DNA of 64,000 nt from Opisthocomus hoazin (lineage: Eukaryota > Chordata > Aves > Opisthocomiformes > Opisthocomidae): the NCBI RefSeq assembly GCF_030867145.1, contig NC_134417.1, positions 10,703,577-10,767,576 on the forward strand. The letters run 5' to 3'. A program made the position numbers and the translations under genes. Shown piece by piece: positions 60,701 to 64,000 of this stretch (within the stretch, counting starts at the first letter, position 1; every line of letters starts with the position of its first letter). The notes under the pieces are model-generated. The model did no database searches and was not told the DNA's origin. It was given only the letters and a program-made list of their open reading frames with translations.

Positions 60701-63557
60701 AGCTTATTAAATATAATTAATACCTTATTAAATAAATTGAATACCTGAAATATAATGAAAGCTTTCTGAATATATTGTACGTGCATTCTGAAATTGCAGA
60801 CTTCAGCGGTCCATGTTCTTAGTGGACATTTGTATTCAAATTTTAGAAGTTTTCCAGCAGAGACCGTTAAGAAGTCAACCTTTTCCAACTAGATTACAGA
60901 TCCTTTTTGACATACTTTATCCTTGGAGGAAACTGTATTAAGATTATCTTCTATTTCTTTTGTAATCAAACCTGAGGGTGGGGCCCTTACTACCTTATTA
61001 AAATGTTCTTATTGAAATGCATGCTTAAGAATAACAATCACAAATGGCTCCTAATCTACTACAACAGGATCAGCAAGAGTCTATCATGCGGAAACAAAAA
61101 AGTGCATTGCAAAGCTAGAAGGGCATGGAGGTGAAATTTCAAAGGTAAGTTGTTTGTTGTTTGCACCTTTTCATATTTGATTATGTGTGACATCCAATCC
61201 ACCAATTATTCTTTGACACAGGAATACTGTTAAAGAATGTGGTGGTAAGATTATTAATATTTAAGATTGAGAGGTCTGGCTAAAAAGTTAGCTTTACTAA
61301 AAGAACATTCATTTTGACTAAAAGCTATCAGTCAATGAGTGTTTCCAACCCCCCACTTCTGAGCTAAGAGTGTAGTGGGTGTGCCACTCCTATAGGCTCC
61401 ACCAAGGGCCATCTCTCCATATTGTCATGTTATTTATTATTTGATTGCTTAAAATTGTGGCAGTTAGAAAGCTACTTCAGAAGTCCAGCCCTACCAGGGA
61501 TGGACACCTTGTTTAGTTAAAATTGAAATTATTGCATTTCCTTACCTCTTTCCTTTTTCTGAAACAATATATGGGTTCGGTCTCCGCAATCACTTGGTAG
61601 AGAACAGGGGAGCAAAGAGAGTTCAGTTCCAAATGCAGTTAGTTACTTCCAAAATTGTACGTATTTTTCAAAGTTTGTTATGTAATGCTTGCAGCTTTCC
61701 GTTATCCTTTCAAATGAATAGCTTCACCAGCTTCCAGGCTAGTATACTAAGTCTGTGCTGCTTTTGTTTGATGTATTTTTGTAATTGAAATATTAGTATT
61801 TTGAAAGCAGGATCGTTCTTAGTGAACAAAACTCATATGCTTTCATTGTTTTGATTTGGCTATTATAATCACTGGGCTGATGAAGTTCAGAAGGGCTAGT
61901 CTTTCCTCACTTAATATACTCAGTGCAATATTTCACACTCTGTGGATGCACTGAGGAATGCAGTCTGAATACATGCTGGCGTGTGGGTGGGTTAGGGACA
62001 GTTTCCATCAGGGTCCTTAGTGCTGGCGTGATTTCATGGCTGGATGTGAAAAGCTGCTCATCCGGGACTATGTTGACAAGTCAATCTATTTCTGCAGATG
62101 TTCTGTGTAGCTGTGATCCCTTGGAAATTTATTACTTGGAAATTTGAATTCTGGGGAACAGGCATTTTACCCTCAGTAATTAAGCAATTTTGCATTATAT
62201 AATAAACCTGGTATTGTACGGTTAGTGCTATAAAAATATATCTGATTATCTGGAAATGCATGCAGTTTTGGCAATGAATGTTTAACAGGTATGAAGACAT
62301 CCTAAAAAATGAGTGGCCTTCAGCGGAAGTTTTGATATTATAGAGACGTATGTTATTGAATGTAGAACTCTATAAAATATATATAAATTTTGCATTGGAA
62401 TAATGATAACATTTAAATAAAATTGTTGCAGTTGTAGAGCAATTGAATTTTGGGGGATAATGTTATGAAGTCTTTATCCTATAGTAAGGTCGTTGTATAT
62501 AGACCTCTGTACATACACAAAGTTTTCAGCCACAGAAGTTTGTCAGGGTGACTCTAGTGGAATACTATCCTGAATTTTAGCTGAAAAACTGAATGCAAGG
62601 GTTGCTGGTCTCTATTTTGACTTTTTAATCACTAGATATCCTTCTTCTTCTAGGCATATTGACTCGCAAAGTAATATAACTCTTTTCTATATCTTTTTAA
62701 AGATATGTTTCAGCCCTAAAGGCAATCATATACTAACAGCCAGCTCTGATAAAACAGCTCGACTCTGGGATGCTGCTACTGGACACTGCCTTCAGATATT
62801 AGAGGGTCACACTGATGAGATATTCTCCTGCGCTTTCAATTACAAAGGCGATATAATCATTACAGGTAGCCAATATATTCCTTTTTTTTTTCTTTTTTTG
62901 AGAGACGTTTTAAAACTTCTTATGGAAAAAAATTAGAGTTTGAAAAGTGTCCTGAGGCCATATCCCACTTGCAAGTACCAGCAGTGACTTTAGACACAGT
63001 CAAGAAAACCTAGAAACTCACTTTGGAACTGAGGCTTAAGTGAATACAGCCATGAACAAATTTGTGTAAAGGCATGGGCATACCCTACCATCTGTCCTAT
63101 GGGCGTGCACTAGCCCCAGGCTGGTGACTAAGCCATTTTCTCACAATACATTGCAGTGAGGGAAGTCTGCATGAACAACATGCAAAAGCTTTTTAAAAGG
63201 GGAACACACCTTTTGTGCAACTGGCATTGCATTCTGCTCAAGTTTGGTTCACTTTGGACAAAAAGTCACGGGAGTGGGAAACGTGAACAGAGTATTTGTG
63301 ATTGCTTCGATCTTTTGACTGAATGACCAAAATAAGGGATGCAGGAAGATCTCAGCTAAAAATATTGCTGTAGGTCCTGCTGTCTCTTCCTAGTCGTGGA
63401 CAGAAAAATATTCCTCTTGCTCCTTGGCATTCGAGGTAGATTGTTGATGTAGGTGTTAACAAAAATGGGTAAGTTGTGCAATACAGCTGAATGATTGTCT
63501 CACAATGTGTTTTTATTGCTAGGGAGCAAGGACAACACCTGTAGAATATGGCACTGA
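42721..63557 (+). CDS. DAW1: Dynein assembly factor with WD repeats 1 (DAW1/ODA16), 13 exons, complete
   Basis: DAW1 is the animal counterpart of algal ODA16, an adaptor that lets intraflagellar transport carry preassembled outer dynein arms into motile cilia. Exons are 42721-42760, 44037-44109, 46276-46420, 49665-49723, 50386-50508, 52160-52259, 54846-54953, 55968-56074, 59347-59449, 59868-59982, 61068-61144, 62703-62865 and 63523-63557. All introns are GT-AG, and the total is 1248 bases, giving 415 residues plus TGA, equal to the human length. Residues 1-86 form the N-terminal domain ([56 protein letters not shown]). Residues about 87-415 make eight WD repeats, each with a GH and a terminal WD/LW-type motif, such as [65 protein letters not shown] and [10 protein letters not shown]. 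An in-frame ATG at 42643 could add 26 arginine-rich residues, but the family start is 42721. The reading frame is intact throughout. Confidence 0.97.
42833..42856 (+). repeat. (GGGGCC)4 run in DAW1 intron 1
   Basis: Four uninterrupted GGGGCC units lie 73 bases after the end of exon 1. Four G4 runs spaced by CC can form a G-quadruplex in DNA or in the nascent RNA. A 14-bp perfect palindrome of seven G and seven C follows at 42902-42915. Confidence 0.9.
44757..44890 (-). mobile_element. Degenerate CR1 fragment in DAW1 intron 2
   Basis: AGAGCAGGTTGACCAGGACC, CTCCCAGATGGAGACGCCAC, AACCTCTCTG and GAGCACCCTCACAGCAAAAAA occur in the order expected for the reverse complement of a CR1 3' region. The copy is old and lacks the terminal ATTCTRTG repeat. 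Confidence 0.75.
46421..49664. other. DAW1 intron 3
   Basis: This 3.2-kb intron is AT-rich. I see no repeats, exons or structured RNA that I can name. Confidence 0.5.
50509..52159. other. DAW1 intron 5
   Basis: AT-rich, no recognised element. The open frame at 51353-51541 has no family resemblance. Confidence 0.5.
53623..54446 (+). mobile_element. Candidate solo LTR in DAW1 intron 6
   Basis: An 824-base segment starts TGATGTTGTGGGGATGCC and ends CTGTCA, the TG...CA ends of a retroviral LTR. It is more CpG- and GC-rich than the intron around it, especially at 53980-54260. It contains a TATAAAAG box at about 53884 and an ATTAAA at about 54313, in the order expected for U3 and R. Both flanks read ATAAATAAATA (53612-53622 and 54447-54457), which could be a target-site duplication but is low-complexity. 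A 10-bp hairpin (CACTCATCCT / AGGATGAGTG) lies at 54257-54283. No gag, pol or env sequence adjoins it. The boundaries and the plus orientation are inferred. Confidence 0.45.
56075..59346. other. DAW1 intron 8
   Basis: This is the longest DAW1 intron (3.3 kb), AT-rich. The open frames at 57067-57306 and 57526-57864 show no recognisable domain. No repeat was identified. Confidence 0.5.
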
Positions 63558-63613
63558 CTGAAGACAAGGAAAGATCTGGTTTGGTATATGCCTGCTTCAT
63601 GAATTTCATAGTC

Positions 63614-63619
63614 AATAAA
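63614..63619 (+). terminator. DAW1 poly(A) signal
   Basis: AATAAA lies 57 bases after the DAW1 stop codon and is followed by a T-rich stretch (CTGTTTTCTTTTACCCTCTTTG), as expected downstream of a cleavage site. This implies a very short 3' UTR. Confidence 0.8.
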
Positions 63620-63733
63620 CTCAATCTTTAAGACCTGTTTTCTTTTACCCTCTTTGTTCAGCTTCAGCTTTGCAGAAGTAGAGAAGTTACTTAGCTTTTG
63701 ATAGGTTTGACTTTGCTGATGTCTGGTAGATAT

Positions 63734-63855
63734 GGAATCACAGAATCACAAAAAAGTAGAAGTTGGAAGGGACCTCTGGAGATCATCTAGTACAACACCC
63801 CTGCTCAGAGCAGTGGCAGCTACGCAGGCTGCCCAGGACCATGTCCAACGGGGTT
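63734..63855 (-). mobile_element. CR1 LINE 3'-end fragment
   Basis: GGAATCACAGAATCAC, then AAGTTGGAAGGGACCTCTGG, ATCATCTAGTACAACACCCC, and GCTGCCCAGGACCATGTCCA is the reverse complement of a CR1 3' terminus. It lies just past the DAW1 poly(A) site. The remaining bases to 64000 show nothing further. Confidence 0.88.
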
Positions 63856-64000
63856 TTTTATGTTTAAATGGAATGTTTTCTTATATTTCAATTTGTGCAT
63901 ATTGGCTCTTCACTGGATGCTGCCAAGAAGAGTCTGGCTCTGTTATCTCAGCACCTGTGAGAAATCATGATTAGTGTGAATGAATCCAGTAGGATGGCCC

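Overview
The window is vertebrate nuclear DNA, almost certainly from a bird. Genes are split into many short exons with GT-AG introns. The interspersed repeats are nearly all CR1 LINEs, in both orientations, several ending in the CR1-type ATTCTRTG 3' repeat. The gene order SLC19A3 (-), CCL20 (+), DAW1 (+) matches human 2q36.3, so this is a conserved syntenic block. The species cannot be named from the sequence.

Positions 3566-10206 (minus strand) hold a complete five-coding-exon SLC19A3 thiamine transporter of 493 residues, with a possible upstream noncoding exon near 12.44-12.51 kb. Positions 10.2-29.2 kb are a long intergenic stretch carrying CR1 copies: a 5'-truncated one with an open reading frame of 283 codons (17452-18404, plus), an older frameshifted one (about 25121-26740, minus) and small fragments. 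Positions 29.2-31.5 kb hold a complete four-exon CCL20 chemokine gene of 100 residues with a TATA box, a kappaB-like site and an AU-rich 3' UTR.

About 4 kb downstream of CCL20, at 33.17-34.65 kb, is a decayed tandem copy of it. The core promoter, a kappaB-like site, the signal-peptide exon and its splice donor are kept. The mature part has frameshifts, lost splice sites and a lost fourth cysteine. I found no description of it from memory, and I rank it as the most interesting object here.

Positions 34.7-42.4 kb contain no gene I can support. A CpG island at 42.42-43.1 kb starts DAW1, a 13-exon, 415-residue gene for an eight-WD-repeat ciliary dynein-assembly factor that runs to 63557 with a poly(A) signal at 63614. 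The island contains an RFX X-box-like site, a perfect 24-bp inverted repeat and a (GGGGCC)4 run in intron 1. DAW1 intron 6 carries a candidate solo retroviral LTR. The three genes do not form a pathway: they cover vitamin uptake, mucosal immune-cell recruitment and motile-cilium assembly, and their linkage is ancestral rather than functional.
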